From: Sphingomonas parva (ex Maeng et al. 2020)
GTDB lineage: Bacteria > Pseudomonadota > Alphaproteobacteria > Sphingomonadales > Sphingomonadaceae
Length of the DNA: 44,541 nucleotides
NCBI RefSeq assembly: GCF_004564275.1
Contig: NZ_SPDV01000045.1
Span: 1-44,541 of the forward strand
Direction of reading: 5' to 3'
A program made the position numbers and the translations under genes. Below are positions 16,494 through 24,471 of the stretch, piece after piece; position 1 is the first letter of the stretch, and each line of letters opens with the position of its first letter. The notes beneath the pieces are model-generated. The model was not told the DNA's origin, did not search any database, and saw only the letters and a program-made list of their open reading frames with translations.

Positions 16494-19007
16494 ATGCCGA
16501 GCCTCACCGCCGAACGCGATGCCCGCCTCGATCGGCTATGGGCGCTGCTGCCGACCATTCACCGCCGCCGCGATGCGGAGACCAACGGCGGCCTGCGCGC
16601 GCTGCTCGAGGTCATCGCCGAGCAGCTGGCGCTGATCGAGGACGACATCGGCCAGCGCTACGACGACTGGTTCATCGAGACCTGCGCCGACTGGGTGGTC
16701 CCCTATATCGGCGAGCTGGTCGGCGTCACCGTCGCGCCCGGCGGCGATCCGCCGTCGCGGCGCACCGTCGCCAATGCGATCGCCAACCGCCGGCGCAAGG
16801 GCACGCTGCCGCTGCTCGAGCGGCTGGCGAGCGAGATCGCCGGCTCGCCGGCGCGGGCGATCGAGTTCGGCGCGGTGGCGGCACAGAGCCAGTCGCTGCG
16901 CCTGCCGCGCCATCTTCGCGGCCGCACGGTCGACCTGCGCGCGCCGCCGTCGCTGCTGGCCGACAGCGGCAGCTTCGATCTGCGCGCCCACAGCCTCGCG
17001 CTCGGCGGCGTCGCCGGCCAGCGGCGCTCGGCCGATGTCGAGCTCTCGGTCTGGCGCCTGCGCGCCTATCCGGTCACCCGTGCGCCGGCCGCCAGCCTCG
17101 AGGACGTCGGCCCGCATGTCTTCGGCTTCAGCCTGCTCGGCAACGACGCGCCTCTGTTCGTCAATCCCGACGGCGGCGGGACCGGCGCGGCCGCCCTGCC
17201 GGTGCGGATCGACCGCGAGATCTTCGCCGCACCGGAGCGCGCCCCGGCCGGCTTCGCAACCGCCGCGCCGGAGCTGTGGGGAACGCGCATGGTCGACGGC
17301 CGCGAGATGGTGCGCTCGGTCGCGATCTGGGCGCCCGGCTGGCCGACCGCCAAGAGCCCGGGCACCGCGCCGATCCCGGCCGAGAGAGTGATCGTCGCCG
17401 ATCTCGAAGACTGGAGCTATCTGCCCCCGCGCGACCATGTCGCGGTCGACCCGCTCCGCGGCCGCATCGTCTTCCCGCCGCGCCAATTCCCCCGCAAGCG
17501 CGTCACCGTCAGCTATTTCTACGGCTTCAGCGCCGACATCGGCGGCGGCGAATATTACCGGCCGCTCTCCGAGCAGGTCGGCGGCACCCGGTTCAAGAGC
17601 TACAGCTGGGTCGCATCCGAAGCGCCCGACGGCGAGACGTCGGGCCTGCTCACGCGCCTGCGCGCCGCCGTCGACCGGGCGCTGCAGCGCCGCTTCCGCC
17701 CCGGCGAGCCCGGCGACTTCGCGGTCGATCTGGCGCTGGTCGACGACAGGCTGGAAGTGAGCTTCGTCGATGCGGAGACCCGCCGGCCCGTGGCGCGCGG
17801 CACCGCCACCGACCGGCTCCACCCGGGCACGAGCGATCAGGCGCGGATCAACGCCGCCGCCGACCAGGCCGTCGCCCGCTTCCCGCCGCCGCCGGACGTC
17901 AAGCGCGTGACCGGGGCCGCCGAGCTGCGCAAGGCGCTCGAGCCCTGGGGACCGACGCTCGACGACGAAGGCGATTTCGCCGCCGCGGCCGACCAGCCGG
18001 AGAGCGAGGTGATCGAGATCACCGACAGCGACGTCTACCAGCTGCCGATCCGGCTGATGATCGGCGAGGGGCGGACGCTGCAGATCCGCGCCGCCCAGGG
18101 CGCGCGGCCGGTGATCCGCCTCGCCGACTGGCAGGCCGAATCCACCGATTCGATGCAGGTCGCGGGCGCGGAGGGGGCGCGTCTGATCCTCGACGGGCTG
18201 CTGATCGCCGGGCGGGGCCTGCAGATCGAGGGCGCGGTGACCTCGGTGACCATCCGCCACTGCACCCTGGTGCCCGGCTGGTCGCTCGGCCCGGACTGCG
18301 ACCCCAAGAGGCCTTCCGAGCCGAGCATCATGGTGATCGACAGCCGCGTTTGCATCACCATCGCGCACAGCATCGTCGGATCGATCCAGGTCAACAATGA
18401 CGAGGTCGCCACCGATCCGATCCGGATCTGCGTGGCCGACAGCATCGTCGACGCGACCGGTGTCGATTGCGACGCGCCCGAATGCGAGGCGCTGGGTGCG
18501 GCCGGCGCGCGGATCGCCTTCGCCGAATCCTGCTTCGTGCGCTCGACGGTGATCGGCCGGGTGATGACCCACAGCCTCACCGCCGACGACAGCATCTTCC
18601 TCGGCCGGATCACCGTGGCGCGGCGCCAGCTCGGCTGGATGCGCTTCTGCCATGTCGCGCCGGCGTCGCGAACGCCGCGCCGCTTCCATTGCCAGCCCGA
18701 CAAGGCCGAAGCGGAGGCCAAGGCCGAAGCCGTCGCCGACCCGCTCCCCCCCGAGGAGATCGAGGCGCGGCTCGCCTGGACCCGGTCCGCGGTCCGCCCG
18801 CGCTTCGACAGCCTGCGCTACGGCCGGCCGGAATATTGCCGGCTGGCCGCCGATTGCCCGCCCGAAATCTCCGCCGGCGCCGAGGACGGCGCGGAGATGG
18901 GCGTCTTCCACCATTTGCGCAGCGGCCGGCGCCTGGCCAGCCTGCGCACCGCCGTCGACGACAACATGCCGGCCGGCCTCACCGCCGCCATCCTCCTTGC
19001 CGACTGA
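16494..19007 (+). CDS. gpI-like tail protein with C-terminal beta-helix-like region
   Basis: An 837-aa protein. The first 110 residues match phage tail protein I-like proteins of eCIS clusters (LWALLPTIHRRRDAET, 'YDDWFIETCADWVVPYIGEL'), which attach wedges or fibres to the baseplate. Residues 480-720 contain repeating short hydrophobic strands (LILDGLLIAG, VTIRHCTLVPGW, IRICVADSIVDA) spaced like the coils of a right-handed beta-helix. The end is His/Arg-rich. AGGAGG lies 6 bases before the ATG. The N-terminal half fits a baseplate position and the beta-helix could be a surface-exposed receptor-binding or shielding part. That role is inferred. Confidence 0.82.
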   Translation: MPSLTAERDARLDRLWALLPTIHRRRDAETNGGLRALLEVIAEQLALIEDDIGQRYDDWFIETCADWVVPYIGELVGVTVAPGGDPPSRRTVANAIANRRRKGTLPLLERLASEIAGSPARAIEFGAVAAQSQSLRLPRHLRGRTVDLRAPPSLLADSGSFDLRAHSLALGGVAGQRRSADVELSVWRLRAYPVTRAPAASLEDVGPHVFGFSLLGNDAPLFVNPDGGGTGAAALPVRIDREIFAAPERAPAGFATAAPELWGTRMVDGREMVRSVAIWAPGWPTAKSPGTAPIPAERVIVADLEDWSYLPPRDHVAVDPLRGRIVFPPRQFPRKRVTVSYFYGFSADIGGGEYYRPLSEQVGGTRFKSYSWVASEAPDGETSGLLTRLRAAVDRALQRRFRPGEPGDFAVDLALVDDRLEVSFVDAETRRPVARGTATDRLHPGTSDQARINAAADQAVARFPPPPDVKRVTGAAELRKALEPWGPTLDDEGDFAAAADQPESEVIEITDSDVYQLPIRLMIGEGRTLQIRAAQGARPVIRLADWQAESTDSMQVAGAEGARLILDGLLIAGRGLQIEGAVTSVTIRHCTLVPGWSLGPDCDPKRPSEPSIMVIDSRVCITIAHSIVGSIQVNNDEVATDPIRICVADSIVDATGVDCDAPECEALGAAGARIAFAESCFVRSTVIGRVMTHSLTADDSIFLGRITVARRQLGWMRFCHVAPASRTPRRFHCQPDKAEAEAKAEAVADPLPPEEIEARLAWTRSAVRPRFDSLRYGRPEYCRLAADCPPEISAGAEDGAEMGVFHHLRSGRRLASLRTAVDDNMPAGLTAAILLAD

Positions 19008-19018
19008 AAGGGACTGAC

Positions 19019-20554
19019 ATGAAGGGCGATTTCTCGCGCGTCAGCTTCAACGCCGAGCACGGGTTCACGCGCGTCAACGCGCAACAGGGCCGGATGCAGC
19101 TCGATGCCGATGCCAACGAGCAGCAGGCGATCAACCTCCAGCTCGTCCGAACGCTCGCGGCCGATCTGATCGGGCCGCACGGCGGCTTGCCCGGCAGCTT
19201 CCAGATCGAGGCGGACGCCGGCCTCTATCGCGGCTTCCGGATCCGCCCGGGCCGCTATTATGTCGACGGCTGGCCAGCGTGGAACCGGGCCGTCGTCGGC
19301 TATTCCGGCGGCAAGGATTTGCGGGCGCAGCCCTGGTACCCCGCGCCGCCCGAGATCGAGGAAGGCCAGGCTTATCTCGTCTATCTCGAGGTCTGGGAGC
19401 GCCACGTCTCCGCCGCCGAGTTCGACCGGGCGCGCGATCCGCACGCCTCCGATGCGATGCGCGAGGTCGCGCTCGACGGGCCCGATACCGCCTCGCGCGC
19501 CCAGCTCGTCTGGCAGGTGAAGGCGCGGTCGCTCGACACGTTCGAGCCGTCGCCCGACGGCGCCGACGATCCCTGGGCGACCGCGCTCGAGCAGATCGCG
19601 CCGGGGATGCGCGGCACGCTCAAGGCCAAGGCCGCCGAGCCGCCGGCGGCCGGCGGTCCGCCCTGCGAGGTTTCGCCGCGGGCACGCTTCCGCGGCGACA
19701 GCGACCAGCTCTATCGCGTCGAGATCCGCCGCGGCGGCCCGGCCTCCGCCAAGGAAGGCGGCGCCACCTTCGTCTGGTCGCGCGACAATGGCGCGGTGAC
19801 CTTCCCGGTCGACAAGATCGCCGGCCCCAAGGTCCAGCTCGCCGCCGGCTGGCGCGACGCCCGCTTCGCGATCGCGCCGGGCGACATCGTCGAGGTTGCC
19901 GGGCCGGCCGAGGCGCTGCAGGAGACGAGCGCCCGGCTGCTGCGGGTGATGGACTACGATCCCGACAGCGCGACGGTGACGCTCGAGGCGACGCCGGAGG
20001 TCGACACCGACGATCCGCGGCGGCCGGTGCTGCTGCGCCGCTGGGACCATGGCGCGCTGCGCGGCCCCACCCAGGACCGGCCGAAGCTCGCCGACGACAA
20101 TGCCCTGCAGCTCGTCGAAGGCCGCTGGCTGACCCTCGAGGAGGGCATACAGGTGATGTTCGGCGACGGCGGCCTGCAGGACGGCGACAATCTTCCCCCT
20201 CGCGCCGAGATGGAGATGGTCCGCAAGGACGCGATCGAGGAGACCGGGGACCGGCTGCCGACCAAGGCCCGCGAGGAGCTCGGCCGCGCCGACCGTCTGG
20301 AGAAAGGCGACCGGCTCGGCAGAGGACGCCAGATCTACCGCCAGGGCGATTATTGGCAGATCCCGTCACGCATCGCATTGTCCGACGTGCTCGGCCCGCG
20401 CGACGCGGCCGGCGCGCCGCTCCCCCGCCCGCCCGACGGGGTCGAGCGGCACTACGCCCCGCTCGCGCTGATCCGCGTCGCCGGCGACGGCTCGGTCACG
20501 GTGGAGCGGGACCTGCGCCGCGAGTTCCGCCCGCTGACCGAGACCGCACGGTGA
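19019..20554 (+). CDS. DUF6519-type eCIS protein, last gene of the operon
   Basis: A 511-aa protein starting MKGDFSRVSFNAEHGFTRVN, followed by 'QGRMQLDADANEQQAINL', the N-terminal signature I associate with DUF6519 proteins in contractile injection clusters. The middle is beta-rich, with 'YRGFRIRPGRYYVDGWPAWN' in key parts GFRI and GRYYVDG. The C-terminal third has charged helices (RLPTKAREELGRADRLEKGD). The ATG follows AAAGGGA by 5 bases and comes 11 bases after the gpI-like stop. It may be a fibre, outer-baseplate or shell component; function is not established from sequence. No signal peptide. Earlier in-frame starts would overlap the gpI-like gene. Confidence 0.8.
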   Translation: MKGDFSRVSFNAEHGFTRVNAQQGRMQLDADANEQQAINLQLVRTLAADLIGPHGGLPGSFQIEADAGLYRGFRIRPGRYYVDGWPAWNRAVVGYSGGKDLRAQPWYPAPPEIEEGQAYLVYLEVWERHVSAAEFDRARDPHASDAMREVALDGPDTASRAQLVWQVKARSLDTFEPSPDGADDPWATALEQIAPGMRGTLKAKAAEPPAAGGPPCEVSPRARFRGDSDQLYRVEIRRGGPASAKEGGATFVWSRDNGAVTFPVDKIAGPKVQLAAGWRDARFAIAPGDIVEVAGPAEALQETSARLLRVMDYDPDSATVTLEATPEVDTDDPRRPVLLRRWDHGALRGPTQDRPKLADDNALQLVEGRWLTLEEGIQVMFGDGGLQDGDNLPPRAEMEMVRKDAIEETGDRLPTKAREELGRADRLEKGDRLGRGRQIYRQGDYWQIPSRIALSDVLGPRDAAGAPLPRPPDGVERHYAPLALIRVAGDGSVTVERDLRREFRPLTETAR

Positions 20555-20616
20555 TAGGTGGAGAAATGATCGGCTAGTACCGGTTGGCCGGGCGTCTTTC
20601 CACGCGCTGGACCGGG

Positions 20617-20631
20617 CGACGCCGGGCGTCG
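20617..20631 (+). terminator. Possible weak hairpin after the eCIS operon
   Basis: CGACGC-CGG-GCGTCG can form a 6-bp stem with a 3-base loop, 63 bases after the last eCIS stop. No T tract follows, so intrinsic termination is doubtful. The 143-base gap between the operon and the next gene holds nothing else I recognise. Confidence 0.25.
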
Positions 20632-20697
20632 GCAACGCCACGCATCATCGCAATCGCTGAAGGCGAATGAGCAGCGAGGCTTGGATTCCTCGCCGGT

Positions 20698-21378
20698 TCA
20701 GCCGCGGCCACATCCCTCCAGTCGCTTGTCGTAGTCGAGCAGATCGAAATAATATCGCCCTTCCCGAAGCTCTACGATCTGGTTCCCCGAGAAAGCGGCC
20801 AACCAATAGTCAGTCTCGACCTGGTAGCCGGCAGGCTCGATTTGCATGGGGTCGAGACTGCCTTCGCGCTCCGGATACCATCTGTGTCGCTGCAGCCCAA
20901 CGATGTACAATGCCTTTGCATCGCCCGCCTTGTGTTTGCCCACCGGCCAAACCATGGTGACGATGATCGGACTCTCGTCCGGCTTCCCCTCAGCGCTTGT
21001 CATGCTGCGGATGAAGGCGGAGCGCTCCTTGTATTCCACGAACCCGAACTCGTCGGTGTAAAAGAGCGGCAGAACGTCTGACTGCGGCTTCTTGCCTGTC
21101 ATTTCTGCGACAGCTGCTTCGATCGCCCCGCACGCCAGTGACGGCTCGTGCGGAGGCGTCCTCCCCCAGCTGGTCGCGTTTGCTCCCGTCGTCAGGAGCA
21201 CGACGGAGACGAGACCGAGAATCGGGCGAACACGCCCTGCCCGGCGCACCTCCCGAACAGAAGTTCGGTCTCGCGCAGCATCGTGATGTGCTTGGCGATG
21301 TGACCCCCGATCATAGGAAGTCTGCGGCTCCGAGTGGCGTGAGCGGCTGGGCGGACCTGGCATCGGGATTTGCGTCAT
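20698..21378 (-). CDS. Membrane-anchored or secreted hypothetical protein at the eCIS border
   Basis: A 226-aa protein if started at the ATG at 21378, which has a purine-rich AGGAAGAGAG upstream. The first 55 residues are polar and basic, then a hydrophobic stretch (ILGLVSVVLLTTGANA) acts as a signal anchor or late signal peptide. A GTG start at about 21249 would give a cleaner signal peptide of about 183 aa in total and is a real alternative. The remainder is soluble-looking, with 'FYTDEFGFVEYKERSAF' and a Tyr-rich C-terminus (YYFDLLDYDKRLEGCGRG). Base composition is lower in GC than the surroundings. I do not recognise the family. It faces the eCIS operon tail to tail. Confidence 0.6.
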   Translation of the reverse strand: MTQIPMPGPPSRSRHSEPQTSYDRGSHRQAHHDAARDRTSVREVRRAGRVRPILGLVSVVLLTTGANATSWGRTPPHEPSLACGAIEAAVAEMTGKKPQSDVLPLFYTDEFGFVEYKERSAFIRSMTSAEGKPDESPIIVTMVWPVGKHKAGDAKALYIVGLQRHRWYPEREGSLDPMQIEPAGYQVETDYWLAAFSGNQIVELREGRYYFDLLDYDKRLEGCGRG

Positions 21379-21548
21379 GCCGAACTCTCTTCCTCGACCG
21401 AGTAGTTCATGATCGAACATCGTGTCGCGCCGCGTTCGGGATGTCCACGACGGCTCGACGGCTGACCAACGCAGCCGACGGGCGCAAACCTCGGCACTCC
21501 TGCCGCTCGATCCGCCATTTCGGCTGGCCGACTTCTCTGACCGCGTGC

Positions 21549-22721
21549 CTAGCGAGCAAGCGTCGGTAGCCGATAGCGCGCGAGGACGTTGTTCGGCTGC
21601 GTCTGCACCGTGCCGCGCCCGCCGGCGCGCGCGACCGCTTCCACGTCCTCGCGCTGGGCGCTCTCCAGCCGCTGCATGCGCGGCGCGTCGGGGGCGAAGG
21701 CATAGGGCGGGACCAGCCCCATCAGCAGCATGTAATTGGCGCAGGCATGCTGGGCGCCGGCTTCCTGGAACCATTCCAGGCCGAAGATCGGGTGCTCGAG
21801 CTTGATGAACTTGCCGGGCAGCGGCGCGATGGCGCTGGGCACCGCCACATAAGGATAATCGAGGGCGTCCAGCGCCAGGCACGTCGTTGCCGCCCAGCTC
21901 GCGACCACTGGGTCGAGATACCAGAGGCCGTAGACGTCGGGGATCGCGCCGACCTCCCACCACGCCATCGGAACGACGTCCATCGGGTTGACGTAGATCT
22001 GGCGCAGCGGACAGGCGGCGGCGAGATCGTCGACGAAGCCCTGGTTGCCCGCGGTCGGTCCGGCAAAGGTGATCGGGGTCAGCCAGGCGGCCTTGGCGGG
22101 CGGCAGGTTCGCGACCAGCCAGGGCGCCAGCATCGATGCGATGCACCCGCCGAGGCTGTGGCCGGTGACGAGGATGATCGGCTCGTGGCCGTCGACCTGC
22201 GGCAGTGCACAGAGATAGTCGAGGACCGTCTGCCCTCCCCATGTCAGCCCGGTCACGGTCCGGAAGGCGGAGCGGCTGCCGTTCGCCACCCAGGCGTCGG
22301 GATCGTCCTGCCACTGGTCCTGCGGGATCGGCGTGGCGTCCTCGTACAGATCCTCGAGCAGGCCCTTCACGTCCGGATCGGCGGTCCCGCGGTTGACCAG
22401 GGCGACGGCGAACGGCGAGGTTCCAGCCGGCGCGTCGGGGCTGCCGGCGAACAGGCCGGCGACGTAGAGCAGATTGCCGTCGTCGCCGTCCACCACCGGT
22501 CCCCAGACGCAGCGCCAGTAGCTGTCGTTGACCGGCGGGAAGACCTTGTCCGGATCGGCGACGTCGCCGGGAATATCGGTGATCGGCTCGTCATATGCGA
22601 AATAGGACAGTTGAACCATGGCGGTGGCGACCGCGCTCGTCGCCGTCGCAGCGGGCGCGTCGGGGGACCGAACCGCCTCCAGGCCGCCGACCAATTCGTC
22701 GATGCGCTGCGTCATCGTCAT
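21549..22721 (-). CDS. Class 3 lipase-like alpha/beta hydrolase
   Basis: A 390-aa protein from the ATG at 22721, which has GGAGG 5 bases upstream; an in-frame extension to 22883 lacks a good start. The nucleophile elbow GHSLGG (Ser189) follows a strand (PIILVTGHSLGG), and 'ITFAGPTAGNQGF' sits where lipase_3 proteins have their conserved GxP block. The catalytic Asp is probably in NPMDVVP at about residue 260; the His is less certain. There is no signal peptide, so it is either cytoplasmic or exported by another route. It lies beside, but opposite to, the eCIS operon. Lipases occur as eCIS or T6SS effectors, but no DUF4157 or other targeting domain is visible here, so that link is speculative. 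Confidence 0.8.
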   Translation of the reverse strand: MTMTQRIDELVGGLEAVRSPDAPAATATSAVATAMVQLSYFAYDEPITDIPGDVADPDKVFPPVNDSYWRCVWGPVVDGDDGNLLYVAGLFAGSPDAPAGTSPFAVALVNRGTADPDVKGLLEDLYEDATPIPQDQWQDDPDAWVANGSRSAFRTVTGLTWGGQTVLDYLCALPQVDGHEPIILVTGHSLGGCIASMLAPWLVANLPPAKAAWLTPITFAGPTAGNQGFVDDLAAACPLRQIYVNPMDVVPMAWWEVGAIPDVYGLWYLDPVVASWAATTCLALDALDYPYVAVPSAIAPLPGKFIKLEHPIFGLEWFQEAGAQHACANYMLLMGLVPPYAFAPDAPRMQRLESAQREDVEAVARAGGRGTVQTQPNNVLARYRLPTLAR

Positions 22722-23002
22722 CCTGCCCTCCACCGATAGCCGACCCGCCGGGCGCCGATCGCGTCCGCGCCGGTCGCTCGAGTCCGCAGGCACGAGTGTC
22801 GATGTCCGGGGCCGGGCGGCGCAAGCGGAACCCGCACCGATCTGAACGATGCCGGGTCGGCGCGGCACGTCCCCTCCGTTCACCGGTGGTGGAGAGCAGG
22901 AGAAGGTCCAAGATCAGGGCGCCCAGCCCTTGGCCCGGCCCGCGCGTCCGCCGCCGTGCTCCGACACAGGAACTTCGCGCCGGCGGGACGCGTCTCCCCG
23001 CG

Positions 23003-23503
23003 ATGCGTGCCCTGCTTCTGATCCTTGCCATGGGCCTTGCCGGCTGCGACGGCGCGGCAGCGCCGGATGCTGGAACCGATCCGCCCGCCGCCGCGTCCGC
23101 TTCGCCCGCCTCGCCCGGTGCCGAGCCGCCGACGCCGCCACCGCCGGCACCGGCCCTGCCGGGGCTGCGGCCGCTCGGCGCAGCGCGCGTCGCCGCGGAG
23201 ATCGGCGCCGGCCCGCGCTGCGCGCTGAGCGACGGCGGCAGGGTGCTGATGGCCGTGAGTGCGCGGGGCGCGGTGATCGACGACCAGGGCAGGATCGTCC
23301 GCCTGGCGCGGGATGCGGGGGACGGCATCGCGGCCGGCGGCCGCTTCGCCGCGGACGATCTGGCGGTGGAGGTGCGCCCGGGCGGCGAGATCGGCCGCGC
23401 CGGGGACGGGGTGGTGCGCGACGCCGGCGCGGCGATCGTGCGCGACCGGCACGGCTTCTCGGTCTCGCACGGCCTGCGCTGGACCTGCGCCCCCGGCGCC
23501 TGA
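23003..23503 (+). CDS. Small putative lipoprotein
   Basis: A 166-aa protein with a lipoprotein signal (MRALLLILAMGLAGC, lipid-modified Cys at 15), a Pro/Ala-rich linker to about residue 50, and a compact C-terminal domain with Gly-rich beta repeats (GGRVLMAVSARGAVIDDQGR, RIVRLARDAGDG). It would sit in the outer membrane, facing the periplasm. The family is not recognised. It is transcribed away from the lipase gene; the 281-base divergent region (22722-23002) contains no other gene I can support. The stop lies 5 bases from the end of the converging AraC gene. Confidence 0.65.
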   Translation: MRALLLILAMGLAGCDGAAAPDAGTDPPAAASASPASPGAEPPTPPPPAPALPGLRPLGAARVAAEIGAGPRCALSDGGRVLMAVSARGAVIDDQGRIVRLARDAGDGIAAGGRFAADDLAVEVRPGGEIGRAGDGVVRDAGAAIVRDRHGFSVSHGLRWTCAPGA

Positions 23504-23508
23504 CGCGC

Positions 23509-24390
23509 CTATTTCAGCGGCAGGTACAGCTCGGTCACCGCCTCGTGCTCGGGCACGTCGGGGAAGAAGGCGATGCGCCGGCAGTAGAGCGGGAAATCGC
23601 GCGGCTCCTCGCCGCTGGCCGGGAGCCAGTCGCGGTAGAGGAAGAGCGCCGCCGGCTCGAGATCATCGCTGCTGCCGGTGACTGGGAGGACGGCGCAGCG
23701 GCCGCCGGGGATCAGGCCCGGCGCCACGCCGGCCTCGTTCGGCGCGACCGGGCGATCGGTGCCGGCGCAGAGGCTCAGGCGATAATCCTCCGGCGCCGCG
23801 GTCCGCGGATCGGAATGGAAGATGTTCCAGGTCGTGCTCACTCTCGGCCCCAGCCCTTGCGCCTTTCGCCAGGCGATGAAGCGCTGGATCGTGGCGCCGA
23901 TCGTGCGCGGATCGCCGCGATGCTCCATCACCGCCACCGGCACCGGCGGCGTGTCGCGGATCGTGACCTGGTCGGCGGAAAAGCTCGTCTGCATGCGCTT
24001 GCTCCTTGCTTCGGTGAGAGGCCCGAGGGCCGCATGCCAAGTCTCCCAGTCGGGCGACCGCCGGAACGCCGAGGGCAATTGCCCGATCCTTTTGCGAAAG
24101 GCGCGGGCGAAGGCGTCCGGCGCGTCATAGCCGGCCTCCATCGCGATCGCGGTGACGCTGTCGCGATCCCGGAAGGCCAGCCGGTACGAGGCCCGCTTCA
24201 TGCGCGCGAGCTGGACGTAGCGATGGACCGAGACCTCGAACACGGCCGAGAACTGGCGATGGAAGTGACAGGGCGAGAAAGCGGCGACGCCGGCGAGCGT
24301 CGCGAGATCGAGATCGCCGTCGAGGTGGCGATCGACATGATCGAGCACCCGCTCCATCCGGTCCTGGTATCTCTGGCGTGCCGTCTTCAT
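23509..24390 (-). CDS. AraC-family regulator with GyrI-like effector domain
   Basis: A 293-aa protein. Residues 10-110 hold an AraC/XylS double helix-turn-helix ('ATLAGVAAFSPCHFHRQF' and 'SVTAIAMEAGYDAPDAFARA'). Residues 133-293 match the GyrI-like small-molecule-binding domain often fused C-terminally to AraC domains (VTIRDTPPVPVAVMEHRG near its start, YRDWLPASGEEPRDFP later). Such proteins respond to drugs or other hydrophobic ligands. GGAGGAG lies just before the ATG. It is 81 bases downstream of the GH27 gene on the same strand, but a role in sugar use is not shown; the GyrI-like domain argues for a different ligand. Confidence 0.9.
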   Translation of the reverse strand: MKTARQRYQDRMERVLDHVDRHLDGDLDLATLAGVAAFSPCHFHRQFSAVFEVSVHRYVQLARMKRASYRLAFRDRDSVTAIAMEAGYDAPDAFARAFRKRIGQLPSAFRRSPDWETWHAALGPLTEARSKRMQTSFSADQVTIRDTPPVPVAVMEHRGDPRTIGATIQRFIAWRKAQGLGPRVSTTWNIFHSDPRTAAPEDYRLSLCAGTDRPVAPNEAGVAPGLIPGGRCAVLPVTGSSDDLEPAALFLYRDWLPASGEEPRDFPLYCRRIAFFPDVPEHEAVTELYLPLK

Positions 24391-24471
24391 CCGCTCCTCC
24401 GTGGCGCCGCCAGCTAGCCCGGCGCGGCGGACGGGCGCTCGACCGATCTTGCGATTGTGCGCGCCAAGGCC

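Noticed and set aside
1-20554. Complete prophage or R-type pyocin
   Set aside because: No capsid, terminase, integrase, holin or endolysin gene is visible. DUF4255, AAA+ and DUF4157 genes point to an eCIS.
1-20554. Type VI secretion system
   Set aside because: No TssJLM membrane complex, ClpV or Hcp-type gene is visible. The gp25, PAAR and spike genes are shared with T6SS, but the ATPase is of the Pvc15 type.
21379-22314. Minus-strand extension of the hypothetical protein to 538 aa
   Set aside because: It would overlap the lipase gene in another frame on the same strand and contributes only low-complexity sequence.
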